13,858 bases of DNA from NCBI GenBank assembly GCA_013812065.1, contig JACCUC010000146.1:1-13858 (forward strand). The letters are read 5' to 3'. This stretch comes from Thermoleophilaceae bacterium (GTDB lineage Bacteria > Actinomycetota > Thermoleophilia > Solirubrobacterales > Thermoleophilaceae). The position numbers were made by a program, and so were the translations under genes. Below are positions 13,351 through 13,858 of this stretch, one piece after another. Position 1 is the first letter of the stretch, and each line of letters starts with the position of its first letter. Under the pieces are notes generated by a model. The model ran no database searches and was not told where the DNA came from. It saw only the letters and a list, made by a program, of their open reading frames with translations.

Positions 13351-13858
13351 GTGGCCGGCCGCGAGGTTCACTTCGAGCCCTTCCTCCACCTCGCCGACCT
13401 GAGCACCGAGGAGGCGCTCATCGCCTGGGGCGGTTTCTGGTTCCAGCGCGAGGCCTCCGACGACGGCTGGCACATCGTCGACGACGAGGACCTCCCGGAG
13501 GTGACGGGGGAGCCCCGCACGGAGAGCATCGGCGCGCAGTCCGAGCCCTTCGGTCACGCCGTCGTCGAGGTCGAGCATGACGGCGAGATCGTCGCGCGGG
13601 TGGAGTCCGCGGACCACAACTTCGTCCGGGTCACCGACCTCGAGCCCGACACCGAGTACAGCTACCGCGTGCTCGTCGACGGGGAGCCGTGGGGCGACGG
13701 CGAGCGCTGCGACTGGGACATCGACAGGGCGACCCTCGTCCGCGCGGGAAGGAGCTACGACAACCGCTTCCGGACCTTCCCCGCTCAAGATGCGCGCGTG
13801 CCGGTGACCTTCGCCGTCCTCGGTGACTTCGGGATCGGGATCTACGAGCAGGGCGAGG
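13351..13858 (+). CDS. Metallophosphoesterase with N-terminal Fn3-like domain (partial)
   Basis: 169 codons are present, and the gene runs off the right edge. The first ~140 residues look like the N-terminal fibronectin-III-like domain of purple-acid-phosphatase/PhoD-type enzymes: beta-rich, with VRVTDLEPDTEYSYRVLVDG near 92-111. It is followed by VTFAVLGDFGIGIYEQG, whose GDFG is the first metal-binding motif of the calcineurin-like phosphoesterase fold. The remaining metal ligands lie outside the window, so activity and substrate cannot be judged. No signal peptide is visible at the chosen GTG start. The start was chosen as the first in-frame initiator before the domain. A GTG at 13343 is in another frame. 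Confidence 0.82.
   Translation, partial: MAGREVHFEPFLHLADLSTEEALIAWGGFWFQREASDDGWHIVDDEDLPEVTGEPRTESIGAQSEPFGHAVVEVEHDGEIVARVESADHNFVRVTDLEPDTEYSYRVLVDGEPWGDGERCDWDIDRATLVRAGRSYDNRFRTFPAQDARVPVTFAVLGDFGIGIYEQGE

Overview
The window is a high-GC bacterial chromosome fragment with dense short-spaced genes, frequent GTG and TTG starts and mostly UGA stops. Gene content (hrcA-dnaJ, HadA/HadB-type dehydratases, an actinobacterial-style rhomboid) suggests an actinobacterium, perhaps of the Thermoleophilia/Solirubrobacterales kind. No rRNA or other marker fixes this, so the placement is inference.

Layout. (1) 1-2800, minus strand: two MaoC/hotdog dehydratase subunits (hadA-like, hadB-like), then hrcA and dnaJ. 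dnaJ runs off the left edge and carries a diverged in-frame 93-codon duplication of its zinc-finger region. (2) 2801-5539: a 41-residue basic ORF and a 728-aa orphan GHKL (Bergerat-fold) ATPase, both minus. (3) 5540-6480: a plus-strand HAD-fold protein with altered catalytic motifs converges on a 5'-truncated, frameshifted remnant of a protein-L-isoaspartate methyltransferase gene. (4) 6483-12377, minus: the centrepiece, a six-gene glycine/sarcosine/betaine reductase operon in transcription order grdE-grdB-grdC-trxA-grdA-trxB. (5) 12567-end, plus: a rhomboid protease and the start of a metallophosphoesterase with an N-terminal Fn3-like domain.

How the operon works. NADPH electrons pass through TrxB and TrxA to selenoprotein A (GrdA). 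Component B (GrdE plus GrdB) binds the amine substrate and transfers a carboxymethyl group to the selenium of GrdA. GrdC belongs to component C, which releases the acetyl group as acetyl phosphate in clostridia. Both grdA and grdB are interrupted by in-frame UGA codons exactly where the families carry selenocysteine. A SECIS-like hairpin lies downstream of each UGA and is convincing in grdB. The operon departs from the clostridial pattern in several ways: no grdD is present, GrdE lacks the cysteine that normally becomes the pyruvoyl group, the GrdB selenocysteine motif reads U-G-T-G instead of U-G-T-C, and TrxA has a CEPC active site. This looks like a divergent selenocysteine-dependent reductase branch whose substrate and product should not be assumed.

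No tRNA, rRNA, CRISPR array, insertion sequence or attachment site was recognised.
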